15,342 nt of DNA from Dokdonella_A sp035545255 (GTDB taxonomy: Bacteria > Pseudomonadota > Gammaproteobacteria > Xanthomonadales > Rhodanobacteraceae): positions 1 through 15,342 of the forward strand of contig DASZYR010000013.1 of NCBI GenBank assembly GCA_035545255.1, given 5' to 3'. Below are positions 1 to 7,207 of this stretch, in pieces; positions within the stretch are counted from its first letter, which is position 1, and every line of letters begins with the position of its first letter. The notes under the pieces are model-generated. The model did no database searches, was not told where the DNA came from, and was given only the letters and a program-made list of their open reading frames with translations. Made by a program: the position numbers and the translations under genes.

Positions 1-284
1 GAACTTCAGAGACGGATTACGCCGGGCATTGTGAGCCGGATGTCTATCCCGAGCCTAATCCAAAGCCCATATGCGCCACGGGGGACTGTCATGCGTTCTC
101 GCCCGAGACTAACTGTTCATGCATGCTGGACTGTCGGAAGAGACTGCTTGAAGCTCGTGCTGTCTGCAGATTGCTGAGTTGGACAAGCGGCCTAAGCACA
201 ACGAGTGCGCTGTGTGAGCCCATTACTGATCTCCAATGCGGTTTGTCGTGCAAAGGAAAGTGTGACGGGGGCTGTCAACAGTGA
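1..284 (+). CDS. C-terminal end of a cysteine-rich protein (partial, function unknown)
   Basis: A reading frame is open from base 3 to a TGA at 282-284, giving 93 residues with no start in the window, so only the 3' end of the gene is present. Twelve of the 93 residues are cysteine, at positions 10, 24, 29, 38, 40, 44, 55, 71, 79, 83, 87 and 91 of the visible part. The last 15 residues carry a tight CxxxCxxxCxxxC run. Such a density suggests a disulfide-rich exported domain or a metal-binding domain. The frame is supported as real because its stop overlaps the GTG start of the next gene (GTGA, 281-284), typical of translational coupling. The lower GC content than the rest of the window suggests transferred DNA. 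It could be the variable tip of an Rhs-like or other polymorphic toxin, but no core motif is visible here and no family is recognised. Confidence 0.55.
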   Translation, partial: TSETDYAGHCEPDVYPEPNPKPICATGDCHAFSPETNCSCMLDCRKRLLEARAVCRLLSWTSGLSTTSALCEPITDLQCGLSCKGKCDGGCQQ

Positions 285-511
285 CTGCTAGGGTTCGGGT
301 TCGGATATGCAGAAGATGTGGGCGTGAATTGCCATCACGTAAAACAAAAAACACGCTTCTGCTTTTCAACCCCATTGTCTGGTTAATAGATTACCCTTTT
401 TCTGTGAATGAATATTGCGATGAATGTTCTTCCCTTCTCGGATTTTTGGGGCTCGTAGTTTGTATTCCGCTCGTTATTATTTTATTTTTAATTCTTGTAA
501 TCTTGCTTTAA
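281..511 (+). CDS. Small protein with two CxxC pairs and a hydrophobic C-terminal tail
   Basis: This 76-residue protein starts at GTG 281, inside the stop region of the upstream cysteine-rich gene. Residues 10-13 (CRRC) and 46-49 (CDEC) form two CxxC pairs 32 residues apart, the layout of a zinc ribbon or treble clef-like knuckle. Residues 26-36 are hydrophobic, and residues 52-76 form a strongly hydrophobic segment that runs to the C-terminus and would span the membrane. The N-terminus is basic (RVRVRICRRCGR). The coding DNA is AT-rich (about 36% GC by hand count over 361-540), unlike the downstream genes. The overlap suggests it works with the upstream product, for example as an immunity or anchoring partner, but that is inference. 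No named family is recognised. Confidence 0.6.
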   Translation: MTARVRVRICRRCGRELPSRKTKNTLLLFNPIVWLIDYPFSVNEYCDECSSLLGFLGLVVCIPLVIILFLILVILL

Positions 512-550
512 GCACATTCTGGTTGACATGATTCCTTCTGACGGATCACA

Positions 551-703
551 GTGACTCAGTTGGCGATCTCTGCCGCGTACCCGAACTGTCAGATATATAT
601 GGATCAGATGGCGGCTGTTGAAGAAATAGATTCAAGCATCGTTTGCGTTCCCGCTTTGCATTTTGGTGGTGTTGGCGATTTTCGTGCAGTTGCCCGTGGC
701 TGA
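551..703 (+). CDS. Doubtful small ORF (50 residues)
   Basis: An open frame begins at GTG 551, about 40 bp after the preceding small membrane protein, and ends at TGA 701-703. The product (MTQLAISAAYPNCQIYMDQM at the start) resembles nothing I know. In the +1 frame, bases 630-710 encode a hydrophobic stretch (LCILVVLAIFVQLP) that ends at TGA 708-710 and overlaps the next ATG at 710. The original gene may therefore have read from this start into that hydrophobic tail before a frameshift. No clear ribosome binding site precedes the GTG. It may be non-coding. Confidence 0.22.
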   Translation: MTQLAISAAYPNCQIYMDQMAAVEEIDSSIVCVPALHFGGVGDFRAVARG

Positions 704-709
704 CCGTTG

Positions 710-1248
710 ATGAGCAAAACGAAAAGACATTCCGATGCCAGCATGCCGCTCGATCTGACTTCCTCCGAAATCCTCATCCTCAACAGCGCCGTCCACGGCC
801 TGTTCCCGATCGACCGCTTCTTCCTCTCCTCGCCGAGAAGAACTGCCGCCTCTGCTTCGGCGACCCCTGGCACGGTCTCGAGCCCACGGCATGCTGGCTC
901 GCGATCCACGGCCTGATCGCCAAGGGCTTCCTCGAAATCCTGCGGAAGCGATGGGTCGGCCACTCCAGCCAAGAGCGCGTATTCCTCGCGGCGACTTCGC
1001 GCGGTGGAGAGTTGTGGGAGGAAGTCTGCGGCGTCCGGTGGGATCGATGCCTTCGCTTCGAGGCCGCGCGGAACGGCGGCGGTGCGTCCGAGTTCGTACT
1101 GACCGCCGTCGACGAAAGCGTGCTGCGGCGGATGATCGGCCGGCTACGCGAGTCCGAGTACGCGCGCCTGATCCGCCTCTCTGAAGTCGAGCGCTGCAAG
1201 AACTGGACGTGGCCCGACTGGAGAAAATTCCGAGTGCCTATCGCCTGA
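710..1248 (+). pseudogene. Frameshifted gene for a small protein, possibly winged-helix-like
   Basis: Translation from ATG 710 gives a convincing N-terminus (MSKTKRHSDASMPLDLTSSE, then ILILNSAVHGLFPIDRFFL). Near base 830 the protein-like signal moves to the -1 frame, which then stays open to TGA 1246-1248 with sensible sequence (LAEKNCRLCFGDPWHGLEPT and onward, ending WTWPDWRKFRVPIA). Continued in its own frame, the N-terminal reading turns to low-complexity Ser/Ala/Arg sequence and stops at 916. Restoring one base near 825-832 would join FFLS to LAEKN and give a protein of about 178 residues. The part around AIHGLIAKGFLEI and FLAATSRGGELWEE looks like a short helix-turn-helix/wing arrangement, but I cannot name the family. 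The cause could be a real mutation, a sequencing error or, less likely, programmed slippage, since no slippery heptamer is obvious. It lies next to the low-GC cassette and may be a remnant of it. Confidence 0.5.
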
Positions 1249-1480
1249 CGGCGTCGGTCCTCAAGGTCGACCCCGAGTCCTGGTTTCTCGGCGCGCTTGA
1301 TTTTCCTGTTCGGGTTGCGCGACGAGGTCATCGCTGGATTCAAGACCATCCCATCGTTGCCGACATCCTGAAGCGGCGCTCCGGCCGTCGACGCGGCCGA
1401 GCTCTCCGACTCCCGATGCCCGACGTGCCGCGCGGACAGCGCCCACGGCTCGGCGTCGCGAAGGCTGCTAAGCTTCGCGG
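1209..1480 (+). other. Coding-like but broken stretch before nadK
   Basis: Between the frameshifted gene and nadK there is no intact gene that I can defend. From GTG 1209 the sequence reads IPSAYRLTASVLKVDPESWF in one frame, then looks better in the next frame (FLFGLRDEVIAGFKTIP) until a TGA at 1369. After that, the frame that later becomes nadK reads APAVDAAELSDSRCPTCRAD with no good start codon. The alternation suggests remnants of one or two decayed genes. It probably also holds the nadK promoter, which I cannot place. Confidence 0.3.
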
Positions 1481-1489
1481 TGGCCAATC

Positions 1490-1495
1490 GGGGAG
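1490..1495 (+). promoter_or_regulatory. Ribosome binding site GGGGAG that favours the TTG start of nadK
   Basis: GGGGAG lies 5 nt before TTG 1501. The alternative GTG at 1480 has only a weak purine run upstream, and it would add seven residues (VANRGAA) before the usual RIAF start of the protein. Confidence 0.45.
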
Positions 1496-1500
1496 CCGCC

Positions 1501-2268
1501 TTGGACTCGCATCGCATCGCCTTCGTAGCCGCTCAGACCGACGAGGCGCAAACCGCACTCGCGTCGCTGAAAACGCGCTACGGCGACGTATCGATCGAAA
1601 ACGCCGAAGCGATCGTCGCGCTCGGCGGCGACGGATTCATGCTGCGCACGCTGCACCGGCACATCGCACGGCGGCTGCCGGTCTACGGCATGAAGGTCGG
1701 CACGGTCGGCTTCCTGATGAATCACTATGATGAGGTCGACCTGCCTGAGCGCCTCGCGCGCGCGCAGGCGACGCCGCTCCGGCCGCTCGCGATGGACGCC
1801 GTGACGGAGTCGGGCGCGACTTCGCATGCGCTCGCGTTCAACGAAGTCTCGCTGTTGCGCCAGACGAAGCAGATCGCCCACCTTCGCATTGCGCTGAACG
1901 GTTCGGTCAAGCTCGAAGAGCTCATGAGCGACGGCATCATCGTCTCGACGCCGGCCGGCTCGACCGCGTACAACTATTCCGCGCACGGTCCGATCCTTCC
2001 GCTCGGCTCGCACCTGCTCGCGATGACGCCGCTGAGTCCGTTTCGTCCGCGGCGCTGGCGCGGTGCGATCATCCCGGCGGTCACGGACATCCGCATCGAC
2101 ATCCTCGATCCCTACAAGCGGCCGGTCAGCGCGACGGCCGATTCGAACGAGGTGCGCGACGTCGTCGAGGTGCGCATCCGGGAATCGCGCGAAGAGACGA
2201 TGACGCTCTTGTTCGATCCCGAGCACAATCTCGAGGAGCGCATCCTCAACGAGCAGTTCGAGCTGTAA
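1501..2268 (+). CDS. nadK: NAD kinase (ATP-dependent NAD+ 2'-phosphotransferase)
   Basis: The product phosphorylates NAD+ to NADP+ in the cytoplasm and sets the NADP(H) pool. The 255-residue protein shows the family signatures in order: the early strand RIAFVAA, the GGDG ATP/NAD-binding motif at residues 42-45 (ALGGDGFMLRTLHRH), MKVGTVGFLMN at 64-74, the NE pair at 114-115 (AFNEVSLLR), and the glycine-rich segment at 150-164 (TPAGSTAYNYSAHGP). LSPFRPRRWRGAI follows. The length fits the compact bacterial form. TTG 1501 is preferred because GGGGAG precedes it and because the protein then begins just before the conserved first strand; GTG 1480 is the alternative. It is the first gene of a plus-strand run whose next start lies 56 bp downstream. 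The function is secure; only the start is uncertain. Confidence 0.93.
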   Translation: MDSHRIAFVAAQTDEAQTALASLKTRYGDVSIENAEAIVALGGDGFMLRTLHRHIARRLPVYGMKVGTVGFLMNHYDEVDLPERLARAQATPLRPLAMDAVTESGATSHALAFNEVSLLRQTKQIAHLRIALNGSVKLEELMSDGIIVSTPAGSTAYNYSAHGPILPLGSHLLAMTPLSPFRPRRWRGAIIPAVTDIRIDILDPYKRPVSATADSNEVRDVVEVRIRESREETMTLLFDPEHNLEERILNEQFEL

Positions 2269-2324
2269 CTTTCGATTCCCGACGCACCACTTCCCGACCA
2301 CCTGATTCAGGAGCCTCTTCGATC

Positions 2325-3839
2325 ATGAATCCGCGTTCCACCGAAGTCCTGAAGAAACTGCCGCTTGCGGCCCTCGCCGTCGCTTGTGGATCGGCGTTCG
2401 GCGCCGTCGTGAATCCGGATCTCGCCGCGGCCGTGCGGCGCGACGGCATCGCGCAGGCGATCATCGTGCTGCCGGACCAGTCGACGCCGATGCTGGCGCC
2501 GCTCGCATCGAACGCGGACTATCGTGCGCACCGTCGCGCGCTCGTCGATGCGCTGCGCGCACGGGCGGATGCGCAGCAGGCCGGCATCCGTGCGCTGCTC
2601 GATGCGAACGGTGCGTCGTATCGCGCGTTCTGGATCGCGAACGTCGTCGTCGCCGAGGTCGACACGCGGACGTTGCAGCAGCTTGCCGCACGGCGCGACG
2701 CGTCGCGCATCGAGCCGAATCCGACGATTCCGGTCGCGCTGCCGCGTCCGAAAGCCGGTTCCGTGAAGCCGGCCGACGTCGAATCGATCGCCTGGGGCGT
2801 CAGCAAGATCAACGCGCCCGAAGTGTGGGCGGCGGGCGACACCGGTCAGGGCGTCGTCATCGCCGGCGAGGACACCGGCTATCAATGGGATCATCCGGCG
2901 CTGAAATCACATTATCGCGGGTGGAACGGCACGAGCGCGGATCACAACTACAACTGGCACGATGCGATCCACGACAGCGTCGGCAATCCGTGCGGAAACG
3001 ACACACAGGCGCCGTGCGACGATTTCGGCCACGGCACGCACACGGCCGGCACGTTCGCCGGCGACGACGGCGCGACGCACCAGATCGGCGTCGCGCCCGG
3101 CGCGAAATGGATCGGCTGCCGCAACATGGACGACGGCGCGGGCACGCCGGCGCGCTACATCGAATGCATGCAGTGGATGCTCGCGCCCACCAATCTCGCG
3201 GATCAGAACCCGGATCCCGATCTCGCGCCGGACGTCATCAGCAACTCGTGGACCTGCACGCCGGGCGAGGGCTGCACGGTCGGCAACGAGATCGACACCG
3301 CCGTTGCAAACCTAACGGCCGGCGGAATCTTCTTCGTCGCGGCCGCGGCGAATGACGGACCCAACTGCGGCACGATCACCGCGCCGCCGGCGACCTACCC
3401 GAATGCGTTCACGATCGGCGCGACGAACAGCAGCGATGCGCTCGCCGGCTTTTCGAGCCGAGGGCCGGTCACCAGCTCGCGCATCCTGCCCGGCGGAACG
3501 CGCGTGAAGCCCGAAGTCTCCGCGCCCGGCGTCAGCGTGCCGTCGGCGTGGCCGCCGAACACGTATACGAACCTCGACGGAACGAGCATGGCGACGCCGC
3601 ACGTTGCCGGCGCCGCCGCGCTTCTGATGTCGGCGAATCCGGCGTTGAAGGGACATCCCGCGGTCGTGGGACGCATCCTTCGCGAGACCGCGGTGACCGT
3701 CGGCGTCACCGACCCCGTGAACCAGACCTGCGGCGGAACGCCCCGCGATACGTGGCCGAACAACATGATCGGCTACGGCCGCATCGACGTGTTTGCCGCC
3801 TACGAGGTCGCGATCGGCGAGACGGGAGCGGTCGAATGA
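2325..3839 (+). CDS. Secreted subtilisin-like serine protease, bacillopeptidase F-like (S8), copy 1
   Basis: This 504-residue exported endopeptidase has a signal peptide (K10-K11, then a hydrophobic core to about residue 24-27), a propeptide (about 30-135) and an S8 catalytic domain (about 155-495). The catalytic triad is Asp183 (GEDTG), His236 (GHGTHTAG) and Ser421 (GTSMATPH), with oxyanion-hole Asn343 (AAANDGP). The DTGYQWDHPAL and YNWHDAIHD segments match the bacillopeptidase F-like branch of S8. Eight cysteines in the catalytic region (223, 231, 265, 281, 311, 317, 348, 469) recur in the next gene, suggesting disulfides. AGGAG at 2309-2313 precedes ATG 2325 by 11 nt. C21 in LAVAC could be read as a weak lipobox, but plain Sec export is more likely. 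The stop overlaps the next start (ATGA). The substrate is unknown. Confidence 0.92.
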   Translation: MNPRSTEVLKKLPLAALAVACGSAFGAVVNPDLAAAVRRDGIAQAIIVLPDQSTPMLAPLASNADYRAHRRALVDALRARADAQQAGIRALLDANGASYRAFWIANVVVAEVDTRTLQQLAARRDASRIEPNPTIPVALPRPKAGSVKPADVESIAWGVSKINAPEVWAAGDTGQGVVIAGEDTGYQWDHPALKSHYRGWNGTSADHNYNWHDAIHDSVGNPCGNDTQAPCDDFGHGTHTAGTFAGDDGATHQIGVAPGAKWIGCRNMDDGAGTPARYIECMQWMLAPTNLADQNPDPDLAPDVISNSWTCTPGEGCTVGNEIDTAVANLTAGGIFFVAAAANDGPNCGTITAPPATYPNAFTIGATNSSDALAGFSSRGPVTSSRILPGGTRVKPEVSAPGVSVPSAWPPNTYTNLDGTSMATPHVAGAAALLMSANPALKGHPAVVGRILRETAVTVGVTDPVNQTCGGTPRDTWPNNMIGYGRIDVFAAYEVAIGETGAVE

Positions 3840-5335
3840 AGAATGTCCGCGCCGCGCTTCGTCCCCGATTGCTCGCGCTCGCGTGCCTTGTCGCGCTTCC
3901 GGCGGCGCGCGCCGCGCACGTCGATCCGCGTCTCGTCGCAGGCAACGCGGATGCCGACGCGTTGCTCGTGTTCGATGCGGCGCCGCCCGCTTCGACGCCG
4001 CTCGCGCCCGGAGCGGACTACAAGCTTCGCCGTCGCGTGCTCGTCGATCGCCTTCGCGCGCACGCGGACGTCTCGCAGCGCGGCGTGCGTGCGTGGCTCG
4101 ACGCTCACGGCATCGCGTACAGAAGCTACTGGATCGCGAACGTCATCGAGGCGCGCCTGCCGCGCTCGGCGATCGACGCGCTCGCTGCGCGCGGCGATGT
4201 CGCGCGCATCGAGGAGAACGTCGCGATCGCCATGCCGTTGCCGCAGATCGATCCAGACGCGCGCCGGCCCGACGCGGCCGAATCGATCTCGTGGGGCGTC
4301 GCGAAGATCGGAGCACCCGAGGTCTGGGCGCTCGGCGATACCGGACAAGGCGTCGTCATCGCCGGCGAGGACACCGGCTACCAGTGGGATCATCCGGTGC
4401 TGAAGCCGCATTATCGCGGCTGGGACGGCTCGAAGGCCGTGCACGACTACAACTGGCACGATTCGATCCACGATGCGGGCAGCGGCAACGATTGCGGTTC
4501 CGACTCGCCGTTTCCGTGCGACGACGCGGGCCATGGCACGCACACCGCGGGCACGTTCGTCGGCGACGACGGCGGCACGCACCAGACCGGCGTCGCGCCC
4601 GGTGCGAAATGGATCGGCTGTCGCAACATGGACGCCGGCGTCGGCACGCCTGCACGCTACATCGAGTGCATGCAGTGGATGCTGGCGCCGACCGACGCGA
4701 ACGACGAGAACCCGAATCCGGATCTCGCGCCCGACGTCGTCAGCAATTCGTGGGGTTGTCCGGTATCGGAAGGCTGCACGGTCGGCGACGAGCTCGAAGA
4801 GGCCGTCGGCAACGTCGTCGCGGGCGGCATTTTCTTCGCGGCCGCGGCGGCGAACGACGGGCCGGCATGCGAGACGATCCAGACGCCGCCGGCGACCTAC
4901 GATTCGAGCTTCGTCGTCGGCGCCACGAACAGCGCGGACCAGATCGCAGGCTATTCGAGCCGCGGGCCGGTCGTCGGCAGCGAACTGATCCGCCCCGATC
5001 TCGCCGCACCGGGATCGAACGTACCGTCGTCGTGGCCGCCGGACACGTACAACACGATCAGCGGCACGAGCATGGCGACGCCGCACGTCGCCGGCGCGGC
5101 TGCGCTCGTGATGTCGGTCGATCCGGCACTGAAAGGCCATCCGGACCAGGTCGCGGCGATCCTGCGCGCGACGACGGTCACGGACGGCATCACCGATCCG
5201 TCGAACAGCGGCTGCGGCGGCCTCACGATGGCGGACTGGCCGAACTACCAGGCCGGCTACGGCCGTCTCGACGCCTACGCAGCCGTGATCGCGGCGGATA
5301 CACTCCTTGCCGATGGGTTCGACTCCGCCCCTTGA
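3836..5335 (+). CDS. Secreted subtilisin-like serine protease, bacillopeptidase F-like (S8), copy 2
   Basis: This 499-residue paralogue of the preceding protease starts at ATG 3836 inside the upstream stop (ATGA) and has GGGAG at 3824-3828, so the two are translationally coupled. A signal peptide ends at about residue 26 (ARA/AHVD). The propeptide shows the same pattern as copy 1 (DYKLRRRVLVDRLRAHADVS, then YRSYWIANVIEA). The triad is Asp179, His233 and Ser412, with Asn340 for the oxyanion hole. All eight catalytic-domain cysteines of copy 1 are kept (220, 228, 262, 278, 308, 314, 345, 460). It differs by a short C-terminal tail, TLLADGFDSAP, which resembles the DGFE-type ends of many exported proteins in this bacterial group. 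The last 23 nt overlap the 5'-nucleotidase gene. A tandem duplication is the simplest origin; the substrate is unknown. Confidence 0.92.
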   Translation: MKNVRAALRPRLLALACLVALPAARAAHVDPRLVAGNADADALLVFDAAPPASTPLAPGADYKLRRRVLVDRLRAHADVSQRGVRAWLDAHGIAYRSYWIANVIEARLPRSAIDALAARGDVARIEENVAIAMPLPQIDPDARRPDAAESISWGVAKIGAPEVWALGDTGQGVVIAGEDTGYQWDHPVLKPHYRGWDGSKAVHDYNWHDSIHDAGSGNDCGSDSPFPCDDAGHGTHTAGTFVGDDGGTHQTGVAPGAKWIGCRNMDAGVGTPARYIECMQWMLAPTDANDENPNPDLAPDVVSNSWGCPVSEGCTVGDELEEAVGNVVAGGIFFAAAAANDGPACETIQTPPATYDSSFVVGATNSADQIAGYSSRGPVVGSELIRPDLAAPGSNVPSSWPPDTYNTISGTSMATPHVAGAAALVMSVDPALKGHPDQVAAILRATTVTDGITDPSNSGCGGLTMADWPNYQAGYGRLDAYAAVIAADTLLADGFDSAP

Positions 5336-6233
5336 AGAAGCCGCGACGACGCGCGAAAGCACGCTCGTCGTCGCAATCTCCTCGCGCGCGCTGTTCGATC
5401 TCGGCGAGAGCCACGCGCTGTTCGAGCGCGAAGGCATCGACGCGTTCGCGCGCTACCAGATCGCGCGCGAGGACGAGCTGCTCGCGCCGGGCATCGCGTT
5501 TCCGCTCGTGCAGAAGCTGCTCAAGCTCAATCGCGCACCGCCGGAAGCGCCGCACGTCGAGGTGATTCTTCTCTCGCGCAACTCGGCCGACACCGGGCTT
5601 CGCATCTTCAATTCGATCGAGCACTACGGCCTCGACATCGTGCGTGCCGCGTTCACGCGCGGCGAGCCGACGCTGCCGTACGTCAATGCGTTTGGCGCGG
5701 ATCTCTTCCTTTCGGCGAATCCCGAGAGCGTCGCGCAGGCGCTCGCGTCGGGCGTCGCGGCGGCGACGATCCTGCCGTCGAAGACGCCGCGGCGGCAGTT
5801 TGATCAGCTCCGCATCGCGTTCGACGGCGACGCCGTGCTGTTCGACGACGAAGCCGAGCGCATCTCGGAGGCGGGCGGCATCGACGCGTTCCATCGCAAC
5901 GAGACCCTGCGCGTGCGCGAGCCCCTGTCCGGCGGACCGTTTCGCGGTTTTCTCGACGCGCTGCACCGATTGCAGGAGGCGTTTCCGAGCGAGAACGGGC
6001 CGATCCGCACGGCGCTCGTCACGGCGCGCTCGGCGCCGGCGCACAAGCGCGTGATCCTGACGTTGCGCGAATGGGGCGTGCGCATCGACGAGGCGCTGTT
6101 CCTCGGCGGGCGCGACAAGGGGCCGTTCCTCGATGCGTTCGGGGCGGATATCTTCTTCGACGATTCGGTGAGCAACGTCGAATCCGCGCGCCGGCACGTC
6201 GCGACCGGCCACGTGCCGCGGCGCGGAACCTGA
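5313..6233 (+). CDS. Cytosolic 5'-nucleotidase (cN-I-like, HAD fold)
   Basis: This 306-residue protein matches the 5'-nucleotidase family related to animal cytosolic 5'-nucleotidase I, which releases phosphate from nucleoside monophosphates such as AMP. The N-terminal signature is LVVAISSRALFDLGESHALF. HAD-type motifs follow: FDGDAVLF at about 170-177 with Asp171/Asp173 as nucleophile and acid-base residues, VTARS at about 236-240, the Lys of GGRDKGPF near 269, and the metal-binding FFDDS at about 283-284. No signal peptide or membrane segment is seen. ATG 5313 overlaps the protease gene by 23 nt; TTG 5307 is the alternative, and neither has a clear ribosome binding site, so translation may depend on coupling. 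Two in-frame stops (TGA TAA) end it. With nadK at the other end of the run, it could bear on nucleotide pools, while the proteases between them do not. Confidence 0.85.
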   Translation: MGSTPPLEEAATTRESTLVVAISSRALFDLGESHALFEREGIDAFARYQIAREDELLAPGIAFPLVQKLLKLNRAPPEAPHVEVILLSRNSADTGLRIFNSIEHYGLDIVRAAFTRGEPTLPYVNAFGADLFLSANPESVAQALASGVAAATILPSKTPRRQFDQLRIAFDGDAVLFDDEAERISEAGGIDAFHRNETLRVREPLSGGPFRGFLDALHRLQEAFPSENGPIRTALVTARSAPAHKRVILTLREWGVRIDEALFLGGRDKGPFLDAFGADIFFDDSVSNVESARRHVATGHVPRRGT

Positions 6234-6301
6234 TAACAAGGCCTCCACGCACAGTGGTGCGCTGCCGCCGCGTCGGCGAAGTTGCGGTCTCTATCCAGCG
6301 T

Positions 6302-6386
6302 CGTCATCCCGGCGAAAGCCGGGATCCATTGCCTTTTCCCGGGTGCCTCAAAATCAAAATGGATTCCGGCTTTCGCCGGAATGACG
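6302..6386. repeat. REP pair (REPIN/BIME-like element), copy 1
   Basis: Two inverted hairpins face each other across a linker of about 30 bp. The left one is TCCCGGC-GAAA-GCCGGGA with a flanking CGTCA. The right one is TTCCGGC-TTTC-GCCGGAA followed by TGACG. Each has a 7-bp stem; the loop is GAAA on one strand. It lies between the 5'-nucleotidase stop and the stop of the convergent minus-strand gene, where it could shape mRNA ends. Similar elements occur at 11280 and 12580. Confidence 0.85.
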
Positions 6387-6407
6387 TCTCGCTGGAACGC
6401 GAAACAC

Positions 6408-6932
6408 TCAAAACGGCCCGAGCGCCACGACCTTCGCCAGCAATGCGCGCCTGAATACCTCGTGCAGCGGCTTGTGCCAGTGCACGATGACCGGCGGGGC
6501 CGCCGTCTTCTCGAAGCCCGCCGCGAGCGCGACTTCGAGTGCACGCGCGTCGCCGCAATGACCGAAGAATGCATCGCAATCGTCCGCGAACTTCGCGAAC
6601 GCGTATTTCAGGATCAGGAACCAGACGCCTCCGGCCGCGCGGATCGCCTCGCGATGCGCCTCGCTCATGATCCGGATCGTGTTGCCGTCGCTGCACGAGC
6701 CGCCCGAGAGATAGACGTCGCCGAACGGGCGCATGTGCGAGAAGCCCGCTGGATTGAGGCTGCCGTCGCCGCTCCGATAGAACGCGACGAGATGCCGCGG
6801 GAAGTCCGGCGGCGGCGCGTGGAATTTGCGGCGGAACAGCGAGCCTGCGAAGAACTCGGCGTCGTCGACCTCGGTGATCGTGAAGAAAGGCCGGATCGCT
6901 TCGGGAATCGTGTCCAGCGGATTGCGCGGCAT
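6408..6932 (-). CDS. Conserved-looking hypothetical protein, possibly GNAT-fold
   Basis: The minus-strand frame from ATG 6932 to TGA 6408-6410 encodes 174 residues starting MPRNPLDTIPEAIRPFF. AGGA lies about 10 nt before the start. The frame also stays open far upstream, but this ATG gives a natural N-terminus and the upstream part is Arg-rich shadow sequence. The protein is soluble with no signal peptide. VAFYRSGDGSLNPAGFSHMR gives two strand-like segments, and DARALEVALAAGFEKT near the C-terminus looks like the final helix/GF turn of acetyltransferases (compare N-x-A-x-x-x-Y-x-x-x-GF). A canonical acetyl-CoA loop (Q/RxxGxG/A) is not seen, so this is only a hint. It stands alone on its strand, diverging from the membrane protein gene across 285 bp. 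The function is unknown. Confidence 0.7.
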   Translation of the reverse strand: MPRNPLDTIPEAIRPFFTITEVDDAEFFAGSLFRRKFHAPPPDFPRHLVAFYRSGDGSLNPAGFSHMRPFGDVYLSGGSCSDGNTIRIMSEAHREAIRAAGGVWFLILKYAFAKFADDCDAFFGHCGDARALEVALAAGFEKTAAPPVIVHWHKPLHEVFRRALLAKVVALGPF

Positions 6933-7207
6933 GGGCGATCCTGTCCGGGGAAGCGCGGCGCGGCGCGCATGCCGGACGAGTCTAGCAGGGTGCTGTCGGA
7001 CTCCTGCCGGCGGTCTCGGAACGGACCGATCGACGATCGATTCTTGCGAGTGTCCATCGTGCAGGTGATCGCTTGTGCGGAGAACGTCCGCCTGCGTTGC
7101 CGGGGCCGAGAAACTCGCGGGGCTTCTCGACCACCCGCTAGGGGATCCTGCGGCGCGCCGATATGCTTGCGCTTCGCGCCGACCTACGCCCTGCGCGCCG
7201 CACCACC

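Noticed and set aside
604..972. Minus-strand ORF of 122 residues over the broken region
   Set aside because: It has no recognisable motif or ribosome binding site and is antisense to the more protein-like frames.
3548..3835. Upstream extension of the second protease
   Set aside because: The added 96 residues overlap the first protease in another frame, and a clear signal peptide starts at ATG 3836.
3793..5565. Long plus-strand open frame of 590 codons overlapping the second protease
   Set aside because: It is Arg-rich, low in complexity and fully explained as the out-of-frame reading of a GC-rich gene.
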